Shown piece by piece: positions 43,680-54,946 of a DNA stretch of 64,000 nt. Under the pieces are notes generated by a model. That model was given only the letters and a program-made list of their open reading frames with translations, ran no database searches and was not told where the DNA came from. Location: assembly GCA_020205615.1 (NCBI GenBank), contig JAINUW010000472.1, positions 1-64,000 of the forward strand, given 5' to 3'. The position numbers were made by a program, and so were the translations under genes. Numbering within the stretch: position 1 is the first letter of the stretch; every line of letters starts with the position of its first letter. Source of the stretch: Panax quinquefolius. Its lineage: Eukaryota > Streptophyta > Magnoliopsida > Apiales > Araliaceae.

Positions 43680-44780
43680 GGCACACAACACACCATTTTT
43701 GCAATCCATCTCGGGAGTACAAAATGTATCATGATATTCGTCATACATTTTGGTGGAGCAATATGAAGAGAGAGATAACACTGTTTATCTCAAGGTGTCT
43801 AACTTGTCAACGAGTTAAAGCAGAGCATCAAGTACCAAAAGGTCCATTGCAACCACTTGAAATTCCAGAATGGAAGTGGGAGCACATTACCATGGATTTC
43901 GTTACTCGGTCTTCCTAAGGTTTCTCAAGGCATTGATGCGATTTGGGTCATTGTTGATAGGTTGACCAAGTCCGCTCATTTCTTACCGAATCGAGAAACT
44001 TATACACTTGAACGTCTTGCTCGTATGTACATAAACGAGATTGTAAGACTGCATGGTATGCTGCAGTATCCATAGTTTCTGATCGAGACCCAAGATTCAC
44101 TTCACGATTTTGGGTTAGTTTGCAAAAAGCTATGGGCACAGACTTACGATTTAGCTCGGCATATCATCCTCAGACGGACGGACAATCGGAGAGGACTATT
44201 CAAACTCTTGAAGATCTATTAAGACTCTGTGTCCTTGATTTCAAGGGGAGTTGGGACAAGTTCTTACCATTGGTGGAGTTTTCCTACAACAACAGTTATC
44301 AAGCAAGTATTGGCATGGCTCCATTCGAAGCATTGTATGGAAGAAAGTGTCGTTCTCCAGTATGCTGGGATGAGGTGGGTGAAGCAACGTTGTTGGGACC
44401 GGAGTTGGTACGTATGACTACGGAAAAGATTCAAATGATCCGACAACGTATAAAAACCTCACAAAATCGACAAAAGAGTTATGCTGATCTTCATCGAAAG
44501 GACGTGGAATTCGATATAGGAGATCATGTGTTGTTAAGAGTTGCTCCATGGAAAGGAGTTACAAGATTTGGAAAGAGAGGAAAACTTAACCCTCGATTCA
44601 TCGGTCCATTTTTAATCCTCGATCGAGTAGGAGGCGTGGCCTATAGACTCGCTTTTTTACCGCCAAATATGTCTCGTGTTCATAACGTTTTTCACATATC
44701 TATGTTACGTAAATATGTGAAAGACCCGAACCATATTATTGAGTTAGAAGCCGGACGAAATAGCGGAAGATTTGGACGTA
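43680..44780 (+). pseudogene. G2 integrase
   Basis: The zinc finger at about 43724-43815 ([23 protein letters not shown]) is followed by [10 protein letters not shown] with the first catalytic Asp. [11 protein letters not shown] lies in a shifted frame. The open block from 44120 has [19 protein letters not shown] (Glu present) and the chromovirus C-terminal [19 protein letters not shown] and [11 protein letters not shown] blocks. Breaks occur at about 43915 and 44070, where the second Asp should be (SDRDPRF region). Confidence 0.9.
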
Positions 44781-44789
44781 TGAAGAGGT

Positions 44790-44940
44790 TCTGTTCAAAT
44801 TTTGGATAAGAAGGAACATATTCTACGCTCCAAGGTTATACCTCAAGTCAAAGTTTTGTGGAGGAACCACGATGTTGAGGAAATGACTTGGGAGTTAGAA
44901 TCTGAAATGAAATCAAGGTATCCTTACCTCTTCGACATAC
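44790..44940 (+). pseudogene. G2 chromodomain
   Basis: In the frame after the integrase stop: [39 protein letters not shown] and YPYLF. This matches the C-terminal chromodomain of Tekay-type chromoviruses, thought to guide insertion to heterochromatin. It is separated from integrase by a frameshift near 44760. Confidence 0.85.
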
Positions 44941-44972
44941 CAGGTACGTACCCTAATTTTGAGGGTGAAATT

Positions 44973-44989
44973 TCATAAGAAGGGGAGGT
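44973..44989 (+). other. Polypurine tract of G2
   Basis: CATAAGAAGGGGAGGT directly precedes the 3' LTR TG. Confidence 0.8.
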
Positions 44990-47611
44990 TGTAAGACCCC
45001 AGCTTTTATAAATAAAGATGAATTTTTCTATAAATATTATTTTTGAATATTATGGAATAAATTTGATATAATGTTATAGTTGTGGGTAATATTTATAAAT
45101 TTTGCAAAGTATGCAAGTTGTTATAAAATATTCGTTTGGTCGGGGAATATTCTTTTTGTTAGGGAATATTCGTACAATGGCTCAATCATTGGTGGACCCC
45201 ATAACAGAATTATTGTCGGATTGAGAAAACGATAAAAATATTTTATAAAAATAACGGCGGAGGTGTTACCGTTAAAACTGTTGAACTACCCGGTGGTAAA
45301 AAAATGCGATGTCTGGCGTAGTTGCATAGTAGCACACAAGTATTGATTATTGATGCTTACGTGAGAAGTCACCAACTATGCTCAATTATTGCTACTGAGA
45401 ATTCTTTGCATCATATCTCTTATATTATTGATTCAATTATTGTCACAGTATCATCTGTATAATATGTTATAGTATTAAATCAATAATTGAGACGACAAGT
45501 TATAAATGATTAATAATTGTTGAAAGATTAAATATGTGTTGATGAAAAAAAAAAATGATTTGTGGTAAGTTTGATTATTTTATGGGGGGCTCATATGTCA
45601 TCATCTAAGAGTCTCTTCGTCAATAGTAATTACCCTTGTGAATAGTATTTACCTTCGTCAATAGTAATTACCTTCGTCAATAGTAATTACCCTTGTGAAT
45701 AGTATTTACCTTAAATCGATAGTAATTACATTAAATCGATAGTAATTACCCTTGTGAATAGTATTTACCTTCGTCGATAGTATTTACAACCGTTAATAGT
45801 AATTACCTTTACTAGACGCCGAACCACTTGTCGTTTCACATTACTGAGCGCCGAACCACTTGTCGTTTCACATTACAAAGGCGTCAAACCGATTCGTCGC
45901 TAAGCCACTTACCTTTTCACGGCGAGTGCTAAGCTAGAAATCTTCTATAAATAGAGGCCTAGGGCTTCATTATTTTCACGAATTCATTCAAGCTATATAG
46001 AGAGAAAGTATAGAGAGAATAAGAGAGAAAGAAGAAGAGTATTTTGTTACTACCGCCTTTGCGGTATTCAATCTCCTACCAAATGTAAGGGGTGTTATTC
46101 TTTCTTATTCATGAAGAGAACTGTTGTTATTCCATTGCTTATTATTACATTGGAATAACTTTGTATAAGTGGTTTACCCTATACTTGGTGACATTCTTCT
46201 ATTATTACATTGGAACATCACATGCGTGTGTTTTACGGACACGGTTTAAAATCTTTATTATTATTCATTGGAACATCACTGCTCGTGTGTTTTACACGGG
46301 ACTGGTTAAAATCTTTATTATTCTGTTGGAACATCACGCTCATGTGTTTTTACAGGGACTGGTTAAAATCTTTATTATTATTCTCGCTGAATATCCTATC
46401 GCGTGTGTTTACACCGGATCCGGTTCCATCTTTATTATTACATTGGAACATCTCGTCGGTGTGAATTTCACCGACTGGGTTCCGTTATTTATTATTACAT
46501 TGGAATAACACATGCGTGCGGTCTATCGCATGCATGGTGATTTCTTTTGTTATTCCATTCTTTATTATACCCGGTTGGTTAAAACTTTGATTTCTATACT
46601 CCATGAAATTAGTAGAATATCCTTGATATTTGCGTTTCATCCAAAGATATCTTTTCATGAAAATATTCTTACGATCATTCTTGAATTTTACTCTACAAAA
46701 AACAAAGATCATGTTGACAATTTGGACGTTAATAATTTCCGGATAAAATAATTCTTGAACTTGTTTTATTGAATTCTTATATCATTGTCATCATCCTCAT
46801 GTTTATATTTTTTTGAAAGTCAATACGTGGCTGTAGTGCATAGATGGACTTGGTATGATTATGACGAGAGACTATTGGTGTAATCATGAATAGTAATGTT
46901 ACAAATGATGTGATAAAAATCCTCGATTGGTAGTAGTGCATTGATGGACGATTGTTGGCATGATCATGACCATTAATGAATACACAAATATTCTTGGCCG
47001 TGTAGTGCATGAATAATTGTGGTCGTGATACTAAAGAATATCCTTGGTCAGTAGTGCGGGGTGATTCGATGATGTGAAATATTTATTAAAGTTGAGTCTC
47101 ACTATAAGCGATGATGAAAAACCTTTTAAAACCTAAAAGATAGTAGACTTTATTTTCTACTTGACTCTTTTAATGGATTAGATATTCATTGCAGATTAAA
47201 GCGGTTGTCTATTGTATTTTATCGGTTTAACATTATTGAAGACTATTGATAATTTATTACGCATTATCTTAGTCATAATATTTCTTCTTGGGCTAGTTGA
47301 GCTCACCCTTTCTTTTCACGTTCTCTGAGTGAAATGATAAAATAATTTGGGACGAGTCTGGGGAACGCAGTGATGGTCACGAAGATAGCATTAGTAGTCC
47401 TCACTATTCTATAAAATAGTGTGATAATAATCTGTAATGAGGACTTTTTATTTGAGTTTGTATAATATCTAGTAGGCGATATTTGTATTTAAACTCACGA
47501 TTTATGTCGTATTTATACTTACAGTTATGTTAATAAGTTGTTTTTAAATTCTGTACCATGTAAGTGTCGACCCAAGATGGGTGATGTATACCTAATTTTG
47601 GGCGCGTCACA
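44990..47611 (+). repeat. 3' LTR of G2 (2622 bp)
   Basis: Begins TGTAAGACCCCAGC and ends GGGCGCGTCACA, followed by GTTGC. It matches 37541-40152 with many small differences, especially in the two minisatellites and around GC-rich dinucleotides. Confidence 0.92.
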
Positions 47612-47616
47612 GTTGC

Positions 47617-48500
47617 TGTGAGTTGAGAGATGAATCTGCTGATGAAATTGATTCTCCCTAGAAATACCCATATTTCCCTTTCTGTTCGGGGCACGAGCAT
47701 CTCAATGATTTCCTCAATTTTGTCAGGATCTAGTTGAATGCCTCTGTGGCTTACCAGAAATCCTAGCAACTTGCCTAACTTGACACCGAAGGCACACTTG
47801 GCTGGATTCAGCTTCAAGTTGAATTTGCGCAATCGGTTGAAAAGCTTTTTGAGATGGTCGATATGGTCATCTTCCTTCCGGGTTTTGACGATGATGTCAT
47901 CCACATAGACCTCTATTTATTTGTGCATCAAATCATGGAAAAGGGCCATCATGGCTTATTGATAGGTGACACCGGCATTGATAATGCTGAAAGATAAATG
48001 TCTATAACAAAAGGTTCCCTAGGGAGTGCTGAAGGTTGTTTTCACCCTGTCCTCTTCAGCAAATATGTTCTGATGGTACCCAGCGAAGCAGTCAACAAAA
48101 GAATTCATACCATACTGAGTCGTGTTGTCTATTAGTATGTGGATAAAAGGTACTGGGAAATTGTCTTTGAGACAAGCTTTATTCAAATCCCGGTAATCCA
48201 CAAGAACTAGATTGGACAACCATTCAGGGTAGGTTGATACCATGATGATGCCAGCTTTGAATTGTTTAACAATTTCTTCCCTAACTTTTACACTCCACTC
48301 AGGTCTTAATCGCCTGAGCTTTTGTTTGACTGGCTTGTCCTTCTTTGATGGGCAATTGATGAATGAGAATATCAGTAGACAAACCAATCATGTCCTCATG
48401 TGACCATGCAAACACATCTTGGAACTAGGTTAGTATAGCAATCAGGTCTTTTCTTTGGCTTGGGGTAAGGTCCATGCCAATCTGGATTTTTTTAGGGTTT
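47617..48500 (-). pseudogene. G1 (Tat-type) reverse transcriptase, 5' piece
   Basis: The part from 48387 down has KQKLRRLRPEWSVKVREEIV, AGIIMVSTYPEWLSNLV and VDYRDLNKACLKDNFPVPFI. The PVPKKDGKVRMC stretch normally between SNLV and VDYRDLN is missing. After a break, 47904 and down has the catalytic start (MDDIIVKT), FNLKLNPAKCAFGVKLGKLLG and GRINFISRFISQL, ending at the G2 insertion. Stops and a frameshift near 48000 break it. Sequence style (RPEWSxKVKEE) is Tat/Ogre-like. Confidence 0.88.
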
Positions 48501-49560
48501 TTTTGAGGTTTCGATATTGACAGAGGTTGTTTGATCAAGGTTTGGTTTGGGTTTATCTTTGACGCATTTTTTGATCTCCTCAGGCACCTCATTGTCCTCT
48601 ATCTCTTCTTACTCAATCCCCATTAAGTTAAAGTCCAACTCTACATCAAAGTTGTAGTCATTGTGGAGATTTGACATTCCATTAGCAAGGCTAGACAAAC
48701 CCAACTCTGGAGTCCTGAAAACAAAATGCTTTCACTTAATATATGAGATTGTTTGATCATACAAAGTGTTAGCAAAAGCATGACAAAAGTAACTGCTATT
48801 ACTGTGTAAAAAAAAGTAAGCAGTTCATAATATCTACACTTTAGAACAGATGGACTTTCTGCCTTTTTTACCCTTTTCGACAGATGTAAGGAGTGTTGCT
48901 CTAGTTGCCTAGGGTTAAGTCTTTGTGGATAGCTGTGATGAAGGGATAATTGATGCCCTCCTCCTCTTTGATGTTGACCATGACTGAATTCATATCAGGG
49001 TCAGTATTTTCCTTTGATCGGTTCTCCTTAGCCCTATTTATGCGAGGGCTCAGGATTTGATCTTCTGAACAGTCATCATCAAGGATATCCTCGTTCATAC
49101 CCTCCGTATGCACAAGAAAGTACATCTTTGATAACTAATTTTGCACTTCTTGTTCGAGTCTATGATTCCTTTCCTCGCTTTCTATTAGGAATTCTTTTTC
49201 ACTAGCCGGCTTGGGATTAAGAATCAGCATACTCGCCACGAAAACAAAATTTTTTCCTTAGATGCTTTACAAATCATGCATCTATAAAATTAGGTAGAAA
49301 AATTATAGAAGAACGAACTGGTGGATGTTTGTGCGGGTTCTGATGATCTGATCTAGAGGAATAGCCCAAGTAATTCTTCCCTGTCTAGCTAGGAATTTGA
49401 ACTGGACCTCTGATTCCTTGCTGATTCTTCCTTAACCCTTTTCCAGGCTGGAAACCCAAGGATATCATTTCTTGACTTGCCGACATTACTTCGGTGGAAA
49501 CTCTGGGCTTTAAAGATGGGGCCCCGATAGGTTGATATTCATATATCATCTCTCAAATCT
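48501..49560 (-). pseudogene. G1 segment between protease and RT, with G-patch-like motif
   Basis: From 49550 down: SQEMISLGFQPGKGLRKNQQ and a later YLGY, resembling the G-patch of Tat/Ogre polyproteins (usually LGxxPGKGLGKNxQG...GLGY). An acidic stretch at 49125-48901 (EDILDDDCSEDQ) and a decayed linker lead to RT. The protease itself is not visible; G1 appears truncated at about 49560. G-patch domains bind RNA or RNA helicases. Confidence 0.6.
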
Positions 49561-49782
49561 ATACAAATCCACACAAAATTAGTGATCAAGCAATTCATAA
49601 ATTAAAGCATAAATCACAATAGATAAACTGATTTGATATATAAATTAAACTGAAATTAAAGGCTACACAATCATCGTTCAACCATAAAGATCCATCATAA
49701 GCCTAATAAGTAAATTAGTTCATCATAAACGAAATAAAAACTGAAATCATAAGAGAATCCATCATCCAAATTACTGAAGAAG
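49561..49782. other. Unassigned AT-rich stretch
   Basis: About 220 bp of AT-rich sequence between the truncated end of G1 and the truncated LTR of G4. I see no gene and no match to other parts of the window. Confidence 0.4.
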
Positions 49783-50086
49783 GCTATTGATAATTTAATT
49801 ATCTTTAGTGATGATATTCTTTACTAGGCTAGTTGTGCTCACCCTTTTGCTTCACAATTCCTTTCAGATAATAAGAGTGTAGTTGGGTTGAGCGGGGGTA
49901 ACAGGGGAATATAACGGTGGTCTATAGCTGTAGAGGTTTCCCCTAAAATAGTATGAAAATAATTTTATTGAGAATTTTAAATAAGTGTGTCATATTTTAT
50001 ACGTCATTTTAACCGTTGATTTTGGTGAACTGAATAGGGTGAGGTGAACCCAACTTTAGAAGGGTGTTTTTCTACTATCATACAAG

Positions 50087-50437
50087 ATGTCTAATGATAG
50101 ACGACTTTGTGTTATCATAAGACAAGGTTGTGCACATGCACTTGCTGATTATATCTACGAGCACTACCAATATAATCTTAGAGTTTGGTTGAAATATAAT
50201 TCTCAATTGGAGATAATGGAGATAATTATATGTCAAGAGAAGACTCACCATTGGAAAGAACATCATAGCAATCTTCTCGTTTTTCTTTGGGGTCTATTGG
50301 GTCAACTAAGGATAATTCTCGAGTCATATGATATCAATTATAACTTAGATGTATGGCCTCCTATGTACGAAGGTTTCCTTGAGCATTTTCCAAAGATTTT
50401 AATTTCTAAAATAGTTATTGACTGTACCTTTATGTAA
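50087..50437 (+). other. Unrecognised 116-codon open frame inside the G4 LTR
   Basis: Frame starting MSNDRRLCVIIRQGCAHALA and containing a KTHHWKEH segment. It lies in about 420 bp that have no counterpart in the G2 LTR, so it may be an insertion or captured sequence. No family resemblance, no signal peptide and no known motif. Probably not a gene. Confidence 0.15.
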
Positions 50438-50896
50438 TGTATCAATGTGAGGTGCTATCCAAGTAAAGGGATGAGAGTCACAGTATATGTGTTGTCGTAT
50501 TTTATACGACAATTGTATTAATGAAGTTGTAGTTATTTCTGTACCATATTTTTGGCGACTCGGAATGGGTTGGGTGGATTGGACCTATTTTGGGGGCGTC
50601 AGAGTTGGTATCAAAGCTTAGGGATATGGTCGCTGGCGGAGATCTGAGTCTAGAACTAGGAGGGGAGAAACGAGTAATATACTTCGCTAGTATGTGACTT
50701 ACCTAACCTGAAATTTCTTACTTGATAAATTGTTTTGAAGTTGTATTCTAGACTGATATCTAAAATACACGAGATGAGCAATAGAGAAATCATGATGACA
50801 GGGAAGATGGAATCTGAAATGAAAGTAAGGTATTCTCAACTCTTCAAAATACCAGGTACATAAATTTCGGGGATGAAATTTCATAAGGAGGGAGAT

Positions 50897-52314
50897 TGTA
50901 AGACCCCAAATTTTATGAAATAAAAGTATTCAATTTTTCTATTTAGTAAATAGTTAAATTGATAAAAGTTTAAAGTTAAGGGTGATATATATAAGTTTTT
51001 CAAAATAACCAAGTGGTTATAAAATATTCATTATTGTCAAAAAAATATTCATTTGGTCATGGAATATTCTTATTGTCGGGGAATATTCATACGACGACGC
51101 AGTCATTTATGGGCCCCATAACAGAATAACTGTCGGATGAAGAAAACAACAAGTATGAGTTTTTATAAATAACGACGCGTAGTTATTACAATTAAATCGT
51201 TGGAATACCCGGTAAAGTAAAGTAAAATGTCTGGCGTTGCACAAAGAGTACACGGTATTGCATGATTTTGAATTATTTATTCTTACGTAAGAAGGCACTA
51301 CTCAATAATTGTTACAGTAATTAATTACTGTTCAATATTTTATTTAATTGAGTCAATAATTAATTGCTACGTTGATATTTTATATTATTATTGTTTCAAT
51401 AATTGTCACTGCAAAGTATTTCCATTATCAGATCAATAATTTATATTATTTGAGTAATATTGTTAGATGGCATTATTGACAATGTCTAAGAAAGTTCTGT
51501 CTAGAAAAGGGGTTTGGTCATCTAATTGCGCGCCAATAAAGAGAAATCCTTATCGGAAAGCCCCCTCTTTCCTGGGAACGACTTGGTTGTCATAATTGTA
51601 ATTCTGTAATATTATTTGTGAATAATTAATTATTGATTTATATGATAATGAAATATTTATTTTAATTGGGATATAAATAGAGGAATTTTTAGAAAAGTTA
51701 CAATTGTTGAAAATTGATATTTTATCTTTTCTGATAAAATAATTTATTCAAATATATTATTATATTACATTATAAATATATAATGTGGTTATATAATAAT
51801 ATAATAATGGTGATATTTTTACACTAAATTCACGATTCATGAATCAAATGAGAGAAATCTAGAAATCAAAAGAAGAACAAATATAGAGATTTTTTTTCAG
51901 AAAATTAGTTTATTACTTGATTTTATAAAATCATTAACTCTTTGTGTATAATGAGTTAGGAGATGAGCCATATATCAAAAGAAAGCCTTGGAAGTAAGCT
52001 AAATGTAGAAATTTGAATCACACAAAAATCATTTGTAGATTTTTCGTGGTGACTGTTTGAATGAAACTGGTCCAAAGGACTCAGAGTCCGAAAAATCATT
52101 GTTCTTAAGCTATATTGCGTGGGTTATAATATTTAATCCGACTGTTGGATCGTTATGATTTTTAGATATGTTATACATACATAAGTTGAGTATATGTCCA
52201 CAAATTTTGAACCGTTAAAAATTAATGTATGATTTGTTATGAATTTTAAGAGGTGACTGATTCAGAAATTATTCAGAATGGGTTGGGTGGATTGGACCTA
52301 TTTTGGGGGTGTCA
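50897..52314 (+). repeat. 3' LTR of G4 (about 1420 bp)
   Basis: Begins TGTAAGACCCC and ends ATTTTGGGGGTGTCA. The first 400 bp parallel the G2 LTR (CAATCATTGGTGGACCCC-like block near 51095). The second half is divergent or rearranged. Athila LTR sequence starts right after it. Confidence 0.75.
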
Positions 52315-52759
52315 TAGTTATCTCTCCTTTTATTGTAATGTTATCTCCAGCATAAGACACATAATTAATCCATAAACTGACGCCAATTGAAGTTCCAAAC
52401 CATGTCAACTTTCTTCCTTCACGTCGCTGCAGAACTGTAATGGAAATAGAACTCTTGATCCTTACCCGTACCCCAGCCCCGGCGGGGCTATTTCTTCTCC
52501 ATAGGCCCGCCCCATCGGGGGTCCTTCTATTCTTCTTGTTATAGCCTTTTCTTACGTGAAGGTCTTCTTCAGAAGCCACATTTTACTTATTTAGTTGCCA
52601 AGTTCCTTCACAAAATCACCATTTATGCCACACATACTACGCCACCACACTTAAACATAAAACAACAATAAACAAGTATAAACGAACATAAATATAAAGG
52701 ATTAACACAATTGTAGCTCGAATTAGAGACCGATTCATAGGTATAAAATCCACTCATCA
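52315..52759 (-). repeat. Start of the Athila 3' LTR (truncated)
   Basis: The minus strand starts TGATGAGTGGATTTTATACC, typical of Athila-type LTRs, and runs 445 bp before G4 abuts. It contains a GC-rich hairpin AGCCCC-GGC-GGGGCT (52475-52489). The minus-strand frame 52579-52298 crosses the junction and is not a gene. Confidence 0.7.
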
Positions 52760-52775
52760 AACTCTCCCAAACTTA
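52760..52775 (-). other. Polypurine tract of the Athila-like element
   Basis: The minus-strand AAGTTTGGGAGAGTT abuts the LTR TG. Confidence 0.65.
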
Positions 52776-53639
52776 AACTCGTGCTAGTCCTCGAGCACAT
52801 AAAAAAACAAACATGCTATGCAATACAATTGAATGAAACTAATCTATATGCCTACGAATCCAACAATAGTGATTGAAACAAATCTGTTTAACCGACCTCA
52901 GAGAAATCAAGCAAGCATGACAATACTTCATATCAAAACCAATCAGTTAATTCCTCATCAATCATCAAATCTTAAACTATTATCACTGACATAGTGCGTG
53001 TGTGCTCAACATCTATGCTAACTGATACATAATCAAATTTAACATATAACAAGTCTCTTTAAAGGCATCATGCAATGTAAACTTACAAAATTCAAAAATA
53101 GTCAAGATCCAACTATAATCAAACAATTACCAATATCGAGGCTCGAAATAGGGTACTTATGCTTTTTTTTATTTTTTTATTTTTTACGGGGGCTTTTTGC
53201 TCTTATTTCCCATTTTATTCATTTTTTTATACACATGGTTGTGCAATGTCTAATTCCCTTAGGCTTTTCAATGCTACCTTAACGAGCTTTCGACCAACGA
53301 CTCCCAGACCATTAAAACCTTAGGGCACTAGGTGTAAAGACACTCCCTCGGGCTTACTTACTCAAGTAACAAAGGCCACGAAACTAGACTAGCTACAGTG
53401 TTTATTTTCTTCTTTATTCATTTTTTATATATATATAAGATTATATACCCCAAATTTTCTCCCAAACTTAGGTTCTTGCTTAACTTTAGCCTGCACTGCC
53501 TATCCTTGTCATTCTCTCCTTTATTGCAACATACAATAAACCTAACACTAAACATGAAACTAACATATGCAAAACTATAACAAACTAAACTAAACATGCA
53601 ATAAAACAAAATTAAACTTCCCCAAACTTGTCAATTATA
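52776..53639 (-). other. Athila 3' untranslated region
   Basis: AT-rich stretch between the extra ORF and the LTR. It contains T-rich tracts (about 53160-53190) and CCCAAACTT blocks. No gene. Confidence 0.5.
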
Positions 53640-54946
53640 ATGTTCTTATTGTAAATATATGGAAATAAAAGAACAGAGGACTTCCCTGTATCCATCTAAG
53701 CTTGTGGGGGTGGTGGCGGTGTTGGCGCTCTTCTTTGTCAGAATCAAAAGGTGGAAATTATGGCATTGACTCGGGCTGCCGGTATGGAAACTGGTTGTCG
53801 GCTGCTGGATTCAGAGTTTATAAGGCTGCATTGAGCGAGGCAAAGGACGTGTTCATGGCATTGAACATGTGGTCCTGCCTGGCCACCAGTCTCCTCATCT
53901 GTTTATTGGCTTCTTTGTTGTGGCCATCAATTTGTCTATGAAGGCTGCGAAAATGAGAGCTGAACATGTATCTGTCGGTCCGCTGACTCTCCTCAGTCTC
54001 CTGCTCTCCAATAATCCCGTCAACCCAAAACTCATCATCATCATCGTCAGAAGTGTCCTCAGCATTAGCCTCTTCCTAAGAGGCTGGTGGAAATATAAAC
54101 CCGATAAACTCGACTCCTCTTAGATATGACTTCACAGCCAAACTGTAACGATAATCATCATCGGAGTCCAAAATTGGAGCGGGTCATTGGTAGGCTCATC
54201 ACCAGACCATCTAATGCCAGCCTGTCTACACAACCCATAGATGAGAGATGGGTGAGGCAGGCCACCAAAAAATGGCCCTTGCAGACATCATCGTATCGAG
54301 AAATTGATGATGCCACCCACGTTGATGTGGAAATCTTGCATAATTGCATATAAAAGAAGCACCTTTTCCTTTGTCACCTCAGTAGTATGTGTGGACGGGA
54401 ATTATTTTGCGCTAAGAACGTATACCATATTTTTCCATATAGGCTCTGGTCCTTGTTGAGGAAGATTGTGCCACTTTTTCATCCCTTGACCCATGTGGTG
54501 CCCAAATTAGTTATTTTTGTTAAAATGGCTTCGTAATTGGGGACATTGTCACGTAAATAGGCATATTCGCATTCTACAGGAGTTTGCAGGCTGTAATACT
54601 CGTTTATAGCTTCAAGACTGAAAGGAACCTATTTACCTCTCATGAATGCAATGAATGGGGCCCTATCCTCCGCATTTTCATAAAATTCCTTCACCACATT
54701 TACGATTGCTGGCTTTGGTTCATCAGTAAATCTATCCCATCCTTTCTCATAAATCTGTCTCTTCATGTGCCCATCTACGCTGTCTGGTGCCAAGCCCCGC
54801 TCTGGAGTTAGTGCCTTAGACACTAGATAATCATATCTATCGACGGCGGTGGCACTCACAAATTTTCGTTGGTCAAAGGCCCGGGCAGGTGGTGTAGACC
54901 CTGAGCCTTCACCTTTCTGTCTCTTAGATGCTGGTTTTGGTGCCAT
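53640..54946 (-). pseudogene. Extra ORF of the Athila-like element: PF20167-type 'plant transposon protein'
   Basis: Starts at 54946 with a basic leader (MAPKPASKRQKGEG). The domain follows: RYDYLVSKALTPERGL, IYEKGWDRFTDEPKPAIVNV, VKEFYENAEDRAPF and RGK. After one in-frame stop come VPFSLEAINEYYSL, NYEAILTKITNLGT and, in shifted frames, KEKVLLLYAIMQDFHINVG, the most characteristic PF20167 block. The C-terminal part has an acidic run (EDTSDDDDEFW) and a probable coiled coil (HRQIDGHNKEANKQMRRLV). The gene occupies the env-like position after pol. It shares the 'EFYxN...RGxxVxF...EAIN' core with the extra ORFs of copia elements A and C. Function unknown. Confidence 0.75.

Larger units (their letters stand above)
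37541..47611 (+). mobile_element. Chromovirus (Tekay-like Ty3/gypsy) element G2
   Basis: LTRs at 37541-40152 and 44990-47611, with the 5-bp duplication GTTGC at 37536-37540 and 47612-47616. Inserted into G1 RT, which reads in frame (FISQLTATCEPI) when G2 is removed. The internal order gag-protease-RT-RNase H-integrase-chromodomain is complete, but every domain is broken by stops or frameshifts. The C-terminal chromodomain identifies a chromovirus; LTR length and motifs suggest the Tekay/Del group. Confidence 0.92.
49783..52314 (+). mobile_element. G4: internally deleted chromovirus derivative
   Basis: A truncated 5' LTR (49783-50603) resembles the last part of the G2 LTR. A primer-binding site TGGTATCAAAGC lies at 50606-50617. 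About 290 bp of internal sequence follow, then a 3' LTR (50897-52314) starting TGTAAGACCCCAAA. The interior joins gag-leader sequence directly to a chromodomain end (MESEMKVRYSQLFKIPGT, 50808-50860) and the polypurine tract AAGGAGGGAGAT, so essentially all of gag-pol is gone. The two LTR ends share GGGTTGGGTGGATTGGACCT followed by ATTTTGGGGG. Confidence 0.75.

Noticed and set aside
37541..47611. Endogenous pararetrovirus as an alternative for the RT-bearing regions
   Set aside because: LTRs, integrase and chromodomain are present and no movement-protein or coat-protein pattern was seen, so these are LTR retrotransposons.
52298..52579. 93-codon minus-strand frame with Gly/Ala/Arg-rich part
   Set aside because: It crosses the G4-Athila junction and owes its composition to a GC-rich LTR hairpin.
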